In this document: positions 6,891 through 15,641 of the stretch, in pieces
Position numbering within the stretch: the stretch's first letter is position 1
How the letters are laid out: each line of letters starts with the position of its first letter
Source: Microtetraspora sp. NBRC 16547
Lineage (GTDB): Bacteria > Actinomycetota > Actinomycetes > Streptosporangiales > Streptosporangiaceae
Length of the DNA: 64,000 nucleotides
Assembly (NCBI RefSeq): GCF_030268965.1
Contig: NZ_BSSE01000005.1
Span: 248,001-312,000 of the forward strand
Reading direction: 5' to 3'
Position numbers and translations under genes: made by a program
Notes under the pieces: model-generated
What the model saw: the letters and a program-made list of their open reading frames with translations, nothing else
Told to the model about the DNA's origin: nothing
The model's database searches: none

Positions 6891-7736
6891 GGGGACGGGC
6901 GCGTGGGCGAGCAGCCCGGCGACGGCGGCGCCCACGTCGGCGCGGTTCCAGTCGGCCCGGTCCGCTCTGGGGCCGTGCCGCCATCCGGTCGCCAGCGAGA
7001 TCGCACCACCTCCCACCTCGAAGACACGGCCGGTGACGTGCCGCGATCCGGCCGATCCCAGCCAGGCGGCCAGTGACGCCGCGTCGGCCGGATCGAGCGC
7101 CTCGACGGCGGGCTCGACGACGTCGCGGGCGGCGTTCGGGGCGATCGCGTTGACGGTCACGCCATACCGCTCCAGCTCCGCGGCGGCGACCTGGGTAAGC
7201 GCGGCGATGCCGGCCGTCGCGGCCGCGTAGTTGCCCTGGCCCGCACTGCCGAACAGCCCGGCGCCCGACGACGTGTTGATCACCCGGGCGTCCACGATGT
7301 ATCCGGCCGCGGCCCGCTCCCGCCAGTACGCCCCGGCATGCCGCAACGGCAGGAAGTGGCCCTTGAGGTGGGCCCGGATCACGTCGTCCCAGTCCCGCTC
7401 GGTCATCGACACGAGCGCGCAGTCACGGGTGAAGCCGGCGTTGCCGGCCAGGACGTCCAGCCTGCCGAAGGCGCTCAGCGCGGTCTTGACGAGCCGCGCC
7501 GCGCCGTCCCAGTCCGCGACGTCGTCGCAGTTGGCGACCGCCTGACCGCCCGCGGAGCGGATCTCGTCCACGACGTCACGGGCCGGGGCGCCGCCGCGGC
7601 CGAAGCCGTGCGGCCCCGCGCCGAGATCGTTGACGACGACCTTCGCGCCCTGACGGGCGAACTCCAGGGCTTGCGCGCGCCCGATGCCGCGTCCCGCTCC
7701 GGTCACCACGACAACCCGGCCCCGGCAAATGCCCAT
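6867..7736 (-). CDS. Short-chain dehydrogenase/reductase with altered catalytic motif
   Basis: A 289-aa SDR related to the hydroxyacyl-CoA/17-beta-HSD4-like group: dinucleotide motif TGAGRGIG (about 12-19), NAG motif in LAGNAGFT, catalytic Ser in NTSSGAGL and catalytic Tyr in GNYAAATAG. The YxxxK motif reads Y-A-A-A-T: the proton-relay lysine is threonine (codon ACG). This predicts reduced or no oxidoreductase activity. In KstR2-type regulons an SDR of this group (IpdF) acts on methylhexahydroindanedione propionate derivatives, and the neighbourhood has such boxes, so a decaying or repurposed paralog is likely. The last 23 bases are tandemly duplicated. Confidence 0.85.
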   Translation of the reverse strand: MGICRGRVVVVTGAGRGIGRAQALEFARQGAKVVVNDLGAGPHGFGRGGAPARDVVDEIRSAGGQAVANCDDVADWDGAARLVKTALSAFGRLDVLAGNAGFTRDCALVSMTERDWDDVIRAHLKGHFLPLRHAGAYWRERAAAGYIVDARVINTSSGAGLFGSAGQGNYAAATAGIAALTQVAAAELERYGVTVNAIAPNAARDVVEPAVEALDPADAASLAAWLGSAGSRHVTGRVFEVGGGAISLATGWRHGPRADRADWNRADVGAAVAGLLAHAPVPMPVYGSA

Positions 7737-7847
7737 TTATCGCCCCTTCCACCGTGAATTCCGACAGTGTTCTCGGCATCCGCATGGTCTGTCCAGGGTC
7801 GGAAGACCCTGGTGAGAACCAGGGTGACACGCCGAAAGGAAGGGTGG

Positions 7848-9422
7848 TCAGACGCGCCCGATGAGCACCTCTGCCGCGGCCTGCCCGCAGACGCGGGCGG
7901 CCCCGTGGGTGGCGATGTGCACCGCCCCCAGGTCGGTACGGCCCGGCAGGCCCATCTCCACCACCACGCCGTCCGGCCGGGCGGAGAGCAGGTGCGACAG
8001 CGTGTCCAACTGCCACGGGTGGCGGTGGGCGTCCCGTACGACGACGACCAGGGGCCGTCCGGCGGCCCGGCCGAGCGCCGCCGGTGGAACGCCGTCCGCC
8101 ACGTCGGACTCGCGCAGCCGGGTGACGGTGGTCCCCGGCAGCATCCGCCCGAGCGGCTCGGCGGCACCCCACGGCATGTTCTTGTCGATGGCGAGGTTGG
8201 TCTCCGGCGCGAGCTCGACCACGTGCGGCGACTCCGCCAGTGGCAGCACGACGGCCGCTCCCGCTCGCGTGGTGACCCGGATCGCGCGACGGGCCGCCAC
8301 GAGACCGATCCCCACCGGGGTCCCTGGGCCGCTCCCGTTGGCTCCGGGACTCCCTGCCGCCTGTCCCCCTGACCGCCCAGCTTGCCCGGACCGCCCTGCC
8401 TTCCCCGCCTCCCCTGTCTGCCCGGCCTGCTGGGCCGCGTGCCAGGAGGCCAGTTCGCGGACCCGGCGAGCCGCGTCGGCGAGCCGCTCCTCCGGCAGCC
8501 GCCCCTCGACGACCGCGGCCACGATGGCGCGGCGGATGTGCTCCAGCGCCTCCTCGTCGCTGTTCTCCCCGCCCACGCACACCGCGTCCGCGCCCGCCGC
8601 GACGGCCATGGCGCTCGCGCCTCCCAGGCCGTACGGCCCGGAAACGGCGGCCATCTCGATGCCGTCGGTGACGATCAGCCCGTCGAAGCCGAGCTCCTTC
8701 CTGAGCAGGCCGGTCAGGATCCGGGGGCTGAGCGTCGCGGGCAGGCCGTCGTCATACGCGGTGACGAGCAGGTGCCCGGTCATGATCGAGCGGACTCCCT
8801 CCCGGATCGCGGCGCGGAACGGCCACAACTCCACTTCCGCGAGCTCCTCCCGCGACACGGTGACCTGGGGAACGCCGTGATGGGAGTCCACCGCCGTGTC
8901 CCCGTGCCCGGGGAAGTGCTTGGCGCAGGCCGCGACGCCCGCCGACTGGAGTCCACGGATCCAGGCGGCGGTGTGCCGGGCGACCAGTTCGGGATCGGCC
9001 CCGAACGCCCGCAGCCCGATGACCGGGTTGTCCGGATTCGAGTTGACGTCGGCAGCGGGCGCGAAATCCAGGTTCACCCCCGCGGCGGCTAGGTCGCGTC
9101 CCACGTCGCGGGCGACCTGCTCGGTCAGCTCCTCGTCGTCCACCACGCCGAGCGCGTAGTTGCCCGGCCGGGAGCTGCCCGTACGGGCCTCCAGCCGGGT
9201 GACGTCGCCGGCCTCCTCGTCGATGCCGACCAGGACGTGCGGGTTCTCCGCGCGCAGCGCCGCGGTCAGGTCGGCGAGCTGCCCGGGGCTCTCGACGTTG
9301 CGCGAGAAGAGCACGACCCCGGCAAGGCCATCGGCCAGCCGCCCACGCAGCCAGTCCGGCGGCGCGGTTCCGGGGAAGCCGGGCAGGATGACGGTGTCGG
9401 CGAGGCGCAGCAGATCACGCAT
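7848..9422 (-). CDS. nagZ: Beta-N-acetylhexosaminidase, glycoside hydrolase family 3
   Basis: Cleaves terminal beta-linked N-acetylglucosamine, for instance from peptidoglycan fragments. The 524-aa protein has the NagZ-type GH3 motif KHFPGHGDT with the catalytic His of the H/D dyad, and the aspartate nucleophile in LIVTDGIEMAAV. A Gly/Ala/Gln-rich linker (about 330-370) joins the barrel to a C-terminal domain. No signal peptide is seen, so it is probably cytoplasmic and acts on imported sugars. A perfect 19-bp palindrome lies 12 bases upstream of the start, inside the short gap after the PhoD-like gene, which suggests its own repressor-controlled promoter. Confidence 0.9.
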   Translation of the reverse strand: MRDLLRLADTVILPGFPGTAPPDWLRGRLADGLAGVVLFSRNVESPGQLADLTAALRAENPHVLVGIDEEAGDVTRLEARTGSSRPGNYALGVVDDEELTEQVARDVGRDLAAAGVNLDFAPAADVNSNPDNPVIGLRAFGADPELVARHTAAWIRGLQSAGVAACAKHFPGHGDTAVDSHHGVPQVTVSREELAEVELWPFRAAIREGVRSIMTGHLLVTAYDDGLPATLSPRILTGLLRKELGFDGLIVTDGIEMAAVSGPYGLGGASAMAVAAGADAVCVGGENSDEEALEHIRRAIVAAVVEGRLPEERLADAARRVRELASWHAAQQAGQTGEAGKAGRSGQAGRSGGQAAGSPGANGSGPGTPVGIGLVAARRAIRVTTRAGAAVVLPLAESPHVVELAPETNLAIDKNMPWGAAEPLGRMLPGTTVTRLRESDVADGVPPAALGRAAGRPLVVVVRDAHRHPWQLDTLSHLLSARPDGVVVEMGLPGRTDLGAVHIATHGAARVCGQAAAEVLIGRV

Positions 9423-9433
9423 GCCCGCAACCT

Positions 9434-9452
9434 AATAGGAAACTTTCCTATT
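9434..9452. promoter_or_regulatory. Perfect palindromic operator before the hexosaminidase gene
   Basis: AATAGGAAA and TTTCCTATT arms of 9 bases around a central C. It occupies most of the 32-base gap between the PhoD-like stop and the hexosaminidase start. Such AGGAAA/TTTCCT sites resemble those of RpiR/MurR or GntR regulators of amino-sugar genes, but no such regulator is encoded here. Confidence 0.65.
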
Positions 9453-9454
9453 TG

Positions 9455-10840
9455 CTAGGCTACCTCACCTCCTATTTGGCGCAGTTCACCGTCCACGACC
9501 TCGAACCCGGCGACCGTGGAGACAGGGGCGTCCGGCCGGTCCACGTACTCCACGGCGCGGTAGTCGGCCCGGAACCCGTTCATGTCCGCCGTACAGGAGA
9601 CATAGCCGCGGCGGCCGTCGAAGAACCGGAGGTGCGGGTTGAGATCGAGGACGGCCCGGGCGTCGGTCTCCGGCGGCATGCCGGTCACCGACGCGCCGGC
9701 GAACTCGGCTCCGAGCGCCTTCGACCCCGGATCGGCCCGGTCGGCCCGCAGCTCACCCGCCCAGCCGTTGTACGCGTCACCGCTCAGCACGACCAGGCCA
9801 TCAGGAGCCCCGGCCAGCACGCGGGCACGGCTCTCCGGATAGGCGTCCCACGCGTCGACGCTCGTCCTCCCCTCCGGGAAGACCCGCTGGGAGAAGAACG
9901 CGGACTGGGCCAGCACCTTCCAGCGAGCGGTCGCACTCTTCAGCCGCCCGAGCAACCACTCCTCCTGCGCGGCGCCGAGCATGTCCCCGCCGTCGCGGTG
10001 CTGGCGGGTGTCGAGCAGCATGAAGTCCACGACCCGCCCGTACGGCCGCCAGCGGTGGACCCGCAACGCCGCCCCGGCCGGCCGTACGCGCAGCGGCATG
10101 TGCTCGTAGTACGCCTTGAAGGCGGCCGTCCTCCGCTTGAGGAAGGCGGCCGGGCTGGAGCCGTCGCCGGGCAGCGCGCCCGCATAGCCGCGGCGCACCT
10201 CGTGGTCGTCCGGGACGGGCAGCCACGGTGCCGCGGCGTGCGCCGCCCGCAGGTCGGGATCCATCCGGTAGAGCGCGTACCGGTTCCGGTAGGCCCCGAG
10301 CGTCGCGCACTCCGTCTCCGGCTCCAGCGGGCGCACGTACCGGCCCGGCGTGGGGCCGTCCGGCTTGCCGTTCTCGTATATGTAGCCACCGAGGTGCAGG
10401 ATCACGTCGGGCCGCTCGTCGGCGAGATGCCGCAGGGCGGTGAAGTGGCCGTGCTCGTAGCGTTGGCACGATACAAATCCGAACCGCACGGGGGCGGTGG
10501 ACGCGGGATCGGGGGCGGTCCTGGTCCGGCCGACCGGACTCGCGTGGGAGTCCACCGAGAACCGGTAGAAGTACTCCGTGCCGGGCCGCAGGCCCGAAAC
10601 CCTGACATGGACGCTGTGCGCCCAGTCGGGCTGCGCCGGGGCCGTGCCCGACTGGATCACGCGGGCGAGCTTCTCGTCCTCAGCGATCTCCCAGCGTACG
10701 GTCACCGTCTGGTTCGGCATGCCGCCCGGCCGCGTGGGATGCAGCGGCTCGGGGGCGAGACGGGTCCACAGGATGACCCCGTCAGGAAGCGGCTCCCCCG
10801 AGGCCACTCCCAAGGTAAACGGATACCCCAATTTCACCAT
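9455..10840 (-). CDS. PhoD-like metallophosphatase with altered metal ligands
   Basis: A 461-aa protein of the alkaline phosphatase D family: an N-terminal fibronectin-like half (about 1-110) and a metallophosphoesterase half. Compared with B. subtilis PhoD, the Cys ligand is kept (C125 in VSCQRY) and the second Tyr of the D-Y-x-Y motif is kept (Y155), but the Asp of that motif is Gly152 (LGGYIY). The Asn after DDHEV is Arg, and the GDxH motif reads G354-D355-A-Y357. Three ligands are therefore replaced. No Tat signal is visible with the start at 10840 (RBS AGGATCC). Family is clear; phosphodiesterase activity is doubtful. Confidence 0.85.
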   Translation of the reverse strand: MVKLGYPFTLGVASGEPLPDGVILWTRLAPEPLHPTRPGGMPNQTVTVRWEIAEDEKLARVIQSGTAPAQPDWAHSVHVRVSGLRPGTEYFYRFSVDSHASPVGRTRTAPDPASTAPVRFGFVSCQRYEHGHFTALRHLADERPDVILHLGGYIYENGKPDGPTPGRYVRPLEPETECATLGAYRNRYALYRMDPDLRAAHAAAPWLPVPDDHEVRRGYAGALPGDGSSPAAFLKRRTAAFKAYYEHMPLRVRPAGAALRVHRWRPYGRVVDFMLLDTRQHRDGGDMLGAAQEEWLLGRLKSATARWKVLAQSAFFSQRVFPEGRTSVDAWDAYPESRARVLAGAPDGLVVLSGDAYNGWAGELRADRADPGSKALGAEFAGASVTGMPPETDARAVLDLNPHLRFFDGRRGYVSCTADMNGFRADYRAVEYVDRPDAPVSTVAGFEVVDGELRQIGGEVA

Positions 10841-10900
10841 AGGAAGGATCCTGCACAATAAGTGACCTTCGCGATGCCAGGTTGCGCAAGTCCGGGCTAC

Positions 10901-10914
10901 AACAAGCGCTTGGT
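10901..10914. promoter_or_regulatory. Consensus KstR2 box
   Basis: AACAAGCGCTTGGT fits the KstR2 consensus AnCAAGnnCTTGnT at every fixed position. It lies in the divergent region between the PhoD-like gene and the KstR2-type regulator, as expected for autoregulation. Confidence 0.7.
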
Positions 10915-10989
10915 ATAGTCCGGCGGGCACGGTGAGCAGGTGATCCGCAACAGCAGTTAGGCGAGCAAGCCATTGCTCGGACCCTCATA

Positions 10990-11688
10990 ATGGGTCGTGT
11001 GAACCAGCGAAAGAACTCCGGTGGCGCCACCGCTCCCCCGGTCAGACGCCAGGGCACGGCGAAGCGGGCCGCCACCTCCGGCTCGGCGTCCGAGCGGCGG
11101 GACCACCTCGTCAAGCTCGCGGCGGAGCTCTTCGCGCGCAAGGGCTTCCAGGCGACCACCGTCCGGCAGATCGCCGACGAGGCCGGCATCCTCTCGGGAA
11201 GCCTCTACCACCACTTCGACTCCAAGGAGACGATCGTCGACGAGGTGCTGCGCACCTTCCTCGAGGATCTCACCGCCCGCTACCGGGCCATCCTGGAGAG
11301 AGGGGGCGACGCGCGCAGCGTCCTGTCCGAGATGGTGCGGGTCGGGTTCGGCACGCTGGAGCCGCACCGGGCGGCGATCACGGTGATGCAGAACGACTGG
11401 AACTACCTCCGCTCCCTCCCCGGCGACCGCTTCGGCTACCTGGTGAAGGCCGAGGACGAGGTCGAGCGGATGTGGATCGAGCAGATCAAGCGCGGCCAGG
11501 CCGAGGGGCTGTTCCGCGACGACCTCGATCCCAAGCTGACCTACCGGCTGATCCGCGACACGATCTGGGTCGCGGTGCGCTGGTTCCGCCCGGGCGGCAA
11601 GCTCAACACCACCACGTTGGCCGAGCACTACATCACCGTGCTGTTCGACGGCCTCGCCACCGGTGACCGGACCAGCCAGCAGGCATGA
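10990..11688 (+). CDS. kstR2: TetR-family regulator of the KstR2 type
   Basis: KstR2 represses genes for degradation of the steroid C and D rings and is released by HIP-CoA in mycobacteria. This 232-aa protein has a basic, disordered N-terminal 35 residues, the TetR helix-turn-helix (about 45-90, with TTVRQIADEAGILSGSLYHHF), and a C-terminal half that follows Mycobacterium KstR2 through DTIWVAVRWFRPGG. A consensus KstR2 box lies 75 bases upstream. It overlaps the downstream AlkD-like gene by ATGA. The start could also be the GTG at 10999. Orthology is likely; the full C/D-ring gene set is not in this window. Confidence 0.8.
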   Translation: MGRVNQRKNSGGATAPPVRRQGTAKRAATSGSASERRDHLVKLAAELFARKGFQATTVRQIADEAGILSGSLYHHFDSKETIVDEVLRTFLEDLTARYRAILERGGDARSVLSEMVRVGFGTLEPHRAAITVMQNDWNYLRSLPGDRFGYLVKAEDEVERMWIEQIKRGQAEGLFRDDLDPKLTYRLIRDTIWVAVRWFRPGGKLNTTTLAEHYITVLFDGLATGDRTSQQA

Positions 11689-12365
11689 TGCTCCTCAAGG
11701 CCGTACGGCACGCCCTCGCCGAGGCGGCCGACCCGGCCAAGGCCCCGGTCATGCAGGCGTACATGAAGTCGGATATGCCGTTCCTCGGCGTGCAGGCCGT
11801 CCCCCGGCGCAACGCGCTGAAGCGGGTCTTCGCCGAGCACCGCCTCGGCTCGGCCCCCGAGTGGCGCAGGACGGTGCTCGCCCTCTGGCGCGAGGCCGAA
11901 TACCGCGAGGAGCGGTACGCCGCGATCGAGCTGTCCTCGCACCGCTTCTACCGCTCCTGGCAGACGCTCTACACCATCCCGATGTACGAGGAGATGGTCG
12001 TCACCGGCGCCTGGTGGGACCTGGTGGACGACATCGCCGTGCATCGGATCGGCACGCTGCTGCGGCTCTACCCGGAGAGCATGCGCCGGCTCATGCTGGA
12101 GTGGGCGTACGACCCCGATCTCTGGAAGAGGCGCACCGCCATCCTCTGCCAGAACTCCTTCAAGGAGCGGACCGACCCGGCGCTGCTGTACGCGTGCATC
12201 GAGCCGAGCCTGTCGGACATCGACTTCTTCGCGCGCAAGGCCATCGGCTGGGCCCTGCGCGAGTACGCGAAGACCCGTCCCGACGAGGTCGTCCGCTACG
12301 TCGACCACCACGGCATCTCCGGCCTGAGCCGCCGCGAGGCCCTGCGGAACCTTCCCACGCGTTAG
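11685..12365 (+). CDS. AlkD-like DNA alkylation repair protein
   Basis: A 226-aa all-helical HEAT-like repeat protein of the AlkD group, which excises positively charged alkylpurines. Helical repeats run the whole length; the family block DLWKRRTAILCQNSF (about 145-160) and the acidic/aromatic positions GAWWDLVDDIA are visible. ATGATG at 11685 overlaps the regulator stop (ATGA), so it is co-translated with the KstR2-type gene. That pairing is unusual: a repair glycosylase under a steroid-type regulator. The alkylation operon of the window is 7 kb away on the other strand and not transcriptionally linked. Confidence 0.85.
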   Translation: MMLLKAVRHALAEAADPAKAPVMQAYMKSDMPFLGVQAVPRRNALKRVFAEHRLGSAPEWRRTVLALWREAEYREERYAAIELSSHRFYRSWQTLYTIPMYEEMVVTGAWWDLVDDIAVHRIGTLLRLYPESMRRLMLEWAYDPDLWKRRTAILCQNSFKERTDPALLYACIEPSLSDIDFFARKAIGWALREYAKTRPDEVVRYVDHHGISGLSRREALRNLPTR

Positions 12366-12539
12366 CGCTGGGAGATTCCACCGGGTCGGGCAGGTGCTCG
12401 ACGGGGACGCGCGCCAACGGGTAGGCACCCTCGGCGATGCTCCCCTTGACGAGGCTCGTCGCTTGAACGGTCTTGCATCGGCGGGCGATCCGGCGCGGAA
12501 GCTCTCGAATCCCGAGGCCTCTTCGCCCATGATGGCGGG

Positions 12540-14564
12540 ATGGACGACGCGCTACACCTGCCGTCAGGGGCCGGACCGCTCGCCTCGGAGTTCGCCGGCA
12601 TCGACCCGTCACTGATGAACGGTTTCATCAGCGAACTGGAACGGACCGGGCAGGTGATCGCAGAACATGCCGAAGGGATCCGCAGGGAACTGGCCGCCGT
12701 CGATCTGCCTGCCACCGATCTCGCCCCGGTCAGGGAGATCGGCGGCTGGGCCGAGGAACAGATCCCCCGCCTCCGTCAGCGGGCGGAGACCATCGACGTC
12801 ACCCTGCCGTGGCTGCCCAGTGCGGGCTTGCAGCCGTATCAGGAGAAACCGTTGCTCGCCCCCGGGGACGCGCGACGCCAGGGCACCGACCTGGCCAAGA
12901 AAATCATGGCCATCGCGCCCGGAGCTTTCACGCTCACCAGCCCCTCACCCTCTGATCGGATGTCCATCGACAGGATGGCCGCCGTCATCGGAGCGCTCCG
13001 CGACCACCAGCACGACGCGAACTTCACCGCGGCCTTCTTCGCCACGCTCGGCGCCGACGGCACCCGACGGCTCGCCGCCGTGCTTCGTGGCCGTCTCCCA
13101 GATAAGGCGATCGATGCCGCCCGTACGGCGTTCGCCACCGCGCTCAGGGGCGGGACGAAGGCCCCTGGGTTCGCCACGGTCGCGGAGGAACTGCGCAAGA
13201 GCACGGGGACGGACGTGAAAGGCGTCGTCGACCTGCTGAAGCCGGGGCCGTACCCGACCGAGTGGCTCGCGGGGATCGCCGCGGTCGTGCTCAACGGTCA
13301 GGTCTACGGTATGGCTGACAGCGGAAACCTCGCCCCGCTTCTGAATCTCCTGGCGGCCAACCCCGCAGCGGCACGGCTGGCTCTCGGCAAAGTGGCGCGT
13401 CTCGGCCCGCCCTCCGCCTGGGAGAAGGACCTGGAACTGGCGTTTCCGGTGCGCGGGGAAAGTACCAAGCTGTCGGTATTTCTCACGAAACTCGGTGCAA
13501 GGGCCCGGCGGGACGCCACGACTGCCGACGCCTTCGGGCGTCTGCTGGCTGCGGCGTCGGGCGCCTCCGACGAGAAGCAGGGCGAGCACAGCCGGGAGGC
13601 CGCGTTCTTCGCCTACACGGTGATGACCACGGTCGACGACATCCACCTCGATGACGCGACTCGCGTGCACCTGGGGGAGCTCGCCGGTTCGTACGCGCCG
13701 GAGATCACTTTGGGTGCAGACATCGAAGCCGTGGACGCGACCATGGAAAGCGGTCAGCTGCCCTCCCCCGGAGTGTTCGAGCCTGTTCTCGTTCCGGGCT
13801 TGCGCGGCGCGTTCCGGCTGAGCCCCAAGGACACCTTTCGGTTCCTGACCACCTTCGCGGCCAAGGCCGAGACTCGGGCCCCGTTCGACGCGGGCATGGG
13901 CGAGCTCACCCAGCGACTCCTTCCCAAGGTGTCTCGGCTGGCGAAGGACGGAGATATCTCCGCAATGCGTCTGCTGTTCAGGATGCTCGGGAACGTCCGA
14001 GGGTTCGAACTGGCCGCCGCCATGCGGGTGCTCGCACCGAGAGACGAAGTGAAGGAAGACGCAGCCAAAGCCGAGAGCTTCATAATCGGCACCGAGCTGG
14101 GCATTGTCGGCCTTGTTCCCGCGTTCGCCGCCCACGCGCTCCTTTGGACCGTGCTCTCTACCGGAGTGTCCTATTACTACACATACGGAGCGGATCCGAA
14201 GAAGGATGCGGATGAGCTGCAGAAGCTCATTAAATTCGAGGTTCTGGGGCGCAAACACAACGTCGCCGAACTTCTTATGCAGCAAGGTTTCACGCCACGG
14301 GTTCCCCCCGACCAGACCTCTCACGGTAAGGGGTCTCTCATCACAGACAAGAACGGCTCGCTCTTGCCCTTCGCAGAGATCAACAAGAGCGGCGAGAAGG
14401 GCAGAGAGGCACTGAGACAGTGGTTTATCGACAATGGATCGGGCGGCTCAAAAGAGACGGCCCTGGGAAATATTTCAAGTACTCAGGCCGACGGTTTCGA
14501 AGGGAGAAGGCAGGTCGGCTACGAGACGGCCCTCGCTTACGAGGGAACGCTCACGACCGACTGA
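12540..14564 (+). CDS. Large WXG100-like / DUF6571-like protein of unknown function
   Basis: A 674-aa mainly helical protein. The N-terminal about 90 residues (GIDPSLMNGFISELERTGQ and a second helix before IGGWAEEQIPRLRQ) look like the WXG100-like leader seen in actinobacterial type VII-associated proteins. The middle holds repeated helical segments, and a hydrophobic stretch lies at about 520-545 (GIVGLVPAFAAHALLWTVL). The C-terminal about 110 residues are more polar and lower in GC. No signal peptide, catalytic motif or toxin domain was recognised. It resembles the uncharacterised DUF6571 group by layout only. It converges on a lipoprotein gene with a 14-base overlap. Confidence 0.7.
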   Translation: MDDALHLPSGAGPLASEFAGIDPSLMNGFISELERTGQVIAEHAEGIRRELAAVDLPATDLAPVREIGGWAEEQIPRLRQRAETIDVTLPWLPSAGLQPYQEKPLLAPGDARRQGTDLAKKIMAIAPGAFTLTSPSPSDRMSIDRMAAVIGALRDHQHDANFTAAFFATLGADGTRRLAAVLRGRLPDKAIDAARTAFATALRGGTKAPGFATVAEELRKSTGTDVKGVVDLLKPGPYPTEWLAGIAAVVLNGQVYGMADSGNLAPLLNLLAANPAAARLALGKVARLGPPSAWEKDLELAFPVRGESTKLSVFLTKLGARARRDATTADAFGRLLAAASGASDEKQGEHSREAAFFAYTVMTTVDDIHLDDATRVHLGELAGSYAPEITLGADIEAVDATMESGQLPSPGVFEPVLVPGLRGAFRLSPKDTFRFLTTFAAKAETRAPFDAGMGELTQRLLPKVSRLAKDGDISAMRLLFRMLGNVRGFELAAAMRVLAPRDEVKEDAAKAESFIIGTELGIVGLVPAFAAHALLWTVLSTGVSYYYTYGADPKKDADELQKLIKFEVLGRKHNVAELLMQQGFTPRVPPDQTSHGKGSLITDKNGSLLPFAEINKSGEKGREALRQWFIDNGSGGSKETALGNISSTQADGFEGRRQVGYETALAYEGTLTTD

Positions 14565-15006
14565 GACACTCAGTCTCGCCTCGGACCACGTATCGCCCCG
14601 TCACCGAATCCAGGACCAGAAAGGTTCTGGTTACCTTGTTCGCTAAACGGTATGGCCTCTCCATCGGATCGGCGAGATGGTACTTATGATCGGCAGCACG
14701 TCCCAGAGCTCCGACGAGTGCATCATTCGCAGAACCTGGATCCAACCTTGGGTCAGCGTCTTCCCCTGTGGCGGCGAAGGTGCGTTTCGCCTTTCCTTCT
14801 CCGCAGGAGATGTTCTTCCCGCCGGGATCCGTTATCCGGACATTCAGCGCACCGCGCTCCTTGAGAAGTCGCAAGACGTGAGTTTGCAGGCTGGCGGCGG
14901 CTTCGGCCACGGTGGGCTCCCGCTCGCCGCAGGCGACCACGAGCAGGGCAAGCAGCGAGAGCGATCCGATGAGCCGCGCGGGAGAGCTGTGACGAGAACG
15001 GGACAT
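14551..15006 (-). CDS. Small lipoprotein of unknown function
   Basis: A 151-aa exported protein. The N terminus is a lipoprotein signal: basic MSRSRHSSPARL, hydrophobic LSLLALL and lipobox LVVAC at about 24-28. The mature part has two more cysteines (ISCGEG and the C-terminal TECLSRS) that could form a disulfide. Start at 15006 is set by GGAGGATATTTC just upstream, a strong ribosome-binding site. Its 3' end overlaps the large WXG100-like gene on the other strand. No family recognised. Confidence 0.75.
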   Translation of the reverse strand: MSRSRHSSPARLIGSLSLLALLVVACGEREPTVAEAAASLQTHVLRLLKERGALNVRITDPGGKNISCGEGKAKRTFAATGEDADPRLDPGSANDALVGALGRAADHKYHLADPMERPYRLANKVTRTFLVLDSVTGRYVVRGETECLSRS

Positions 15007-15071
15007 GAAATATCCTCCGAGTCTGGCCGCCTGAGCGCACGATCTCACAGGAGACGGGCCTGTTCGATCGC

Positions 15072-15368
15072 TCATCGGACATGACCAAGCAGGATGTTCG
15101 TCCACAGCCGCCGGGCAGGGACGGCGCGGAGCCACTCGCTCTCGGTGACAACGGCGCCGTCGGCGGCGCGATAGTGGCGGCGGACGAAGAGCAGGCCCCC
15201 GGCCTGGCACAGCTCATAGACGATGTCCTGGCATTCGCAGGTGTGCTCAAGCACCCGGATCCGAATCGCACGCGGGTGACGCTCTCGCCAGTCCAGCCTT
15301 TCCCAGCCGGCCTTCGGGTGTGCGGGGTGGACGCCGTGATACCCGGCGGGCAACTCGTCGATTGCCAT
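15072..15368 (-). CDS. Small conserved actinobacterial protein
   Basis: A 98-aa protein beginning MAIDELPAGYHGVH behind AGGAGGTGA, an excellent ribosome-binding site. It contains ECQDIVYELCQAGGLLFVRRH, a compact alpha/beta core with two nearby cysteines. Proteins of this size and style commonly accompany small GntR regulators in Streptomyces and relatives, and a GntR gene lies 600 bases away. No function is known to me. Confidence 0.65.
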   Translation of the reverse strand: MAIDELPAGYHGVHPAHPKAGWERLDWRERHPRAIRIRVLEHTCECQDIVYELCQAGGLLFVRRHYRAADGAVVTESEWLRAVPARRLWTNILLGHVR

Positions 15369-15641
15369 GCCGGTCGTCACCTCCTCACTGTGAAGCGTCT
15401 GCGTAATCCGTGGTGGCCCCCGCAGAGGGGCACTCGGGGGCGGGCGGCTCTGCGGGGGCGGCGCCCGCCGACGGGATAGGGAAGGCGCCGCCGGCAGGCG
15501 CGGTACAGCGGTGGCCTCCTCACCCACCCCCAGTGCGCAGGGAGGCCACCCGTCCAAAAGCCCCGGTCAGCGGACCATCCCGCTCTTGGGGCCGAACTTC
15601 CAACTTGTGCGGTGCCTGAAAGCCAGGCGGTCTGCGTACGG

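Noticed and set aside
12366-12539. Minus-strand coding potential in the gap after the AlkD-like gene
   Set aside because: Frames are Arg/Ser/Pro-rich without domain matches; treated as intergenic.
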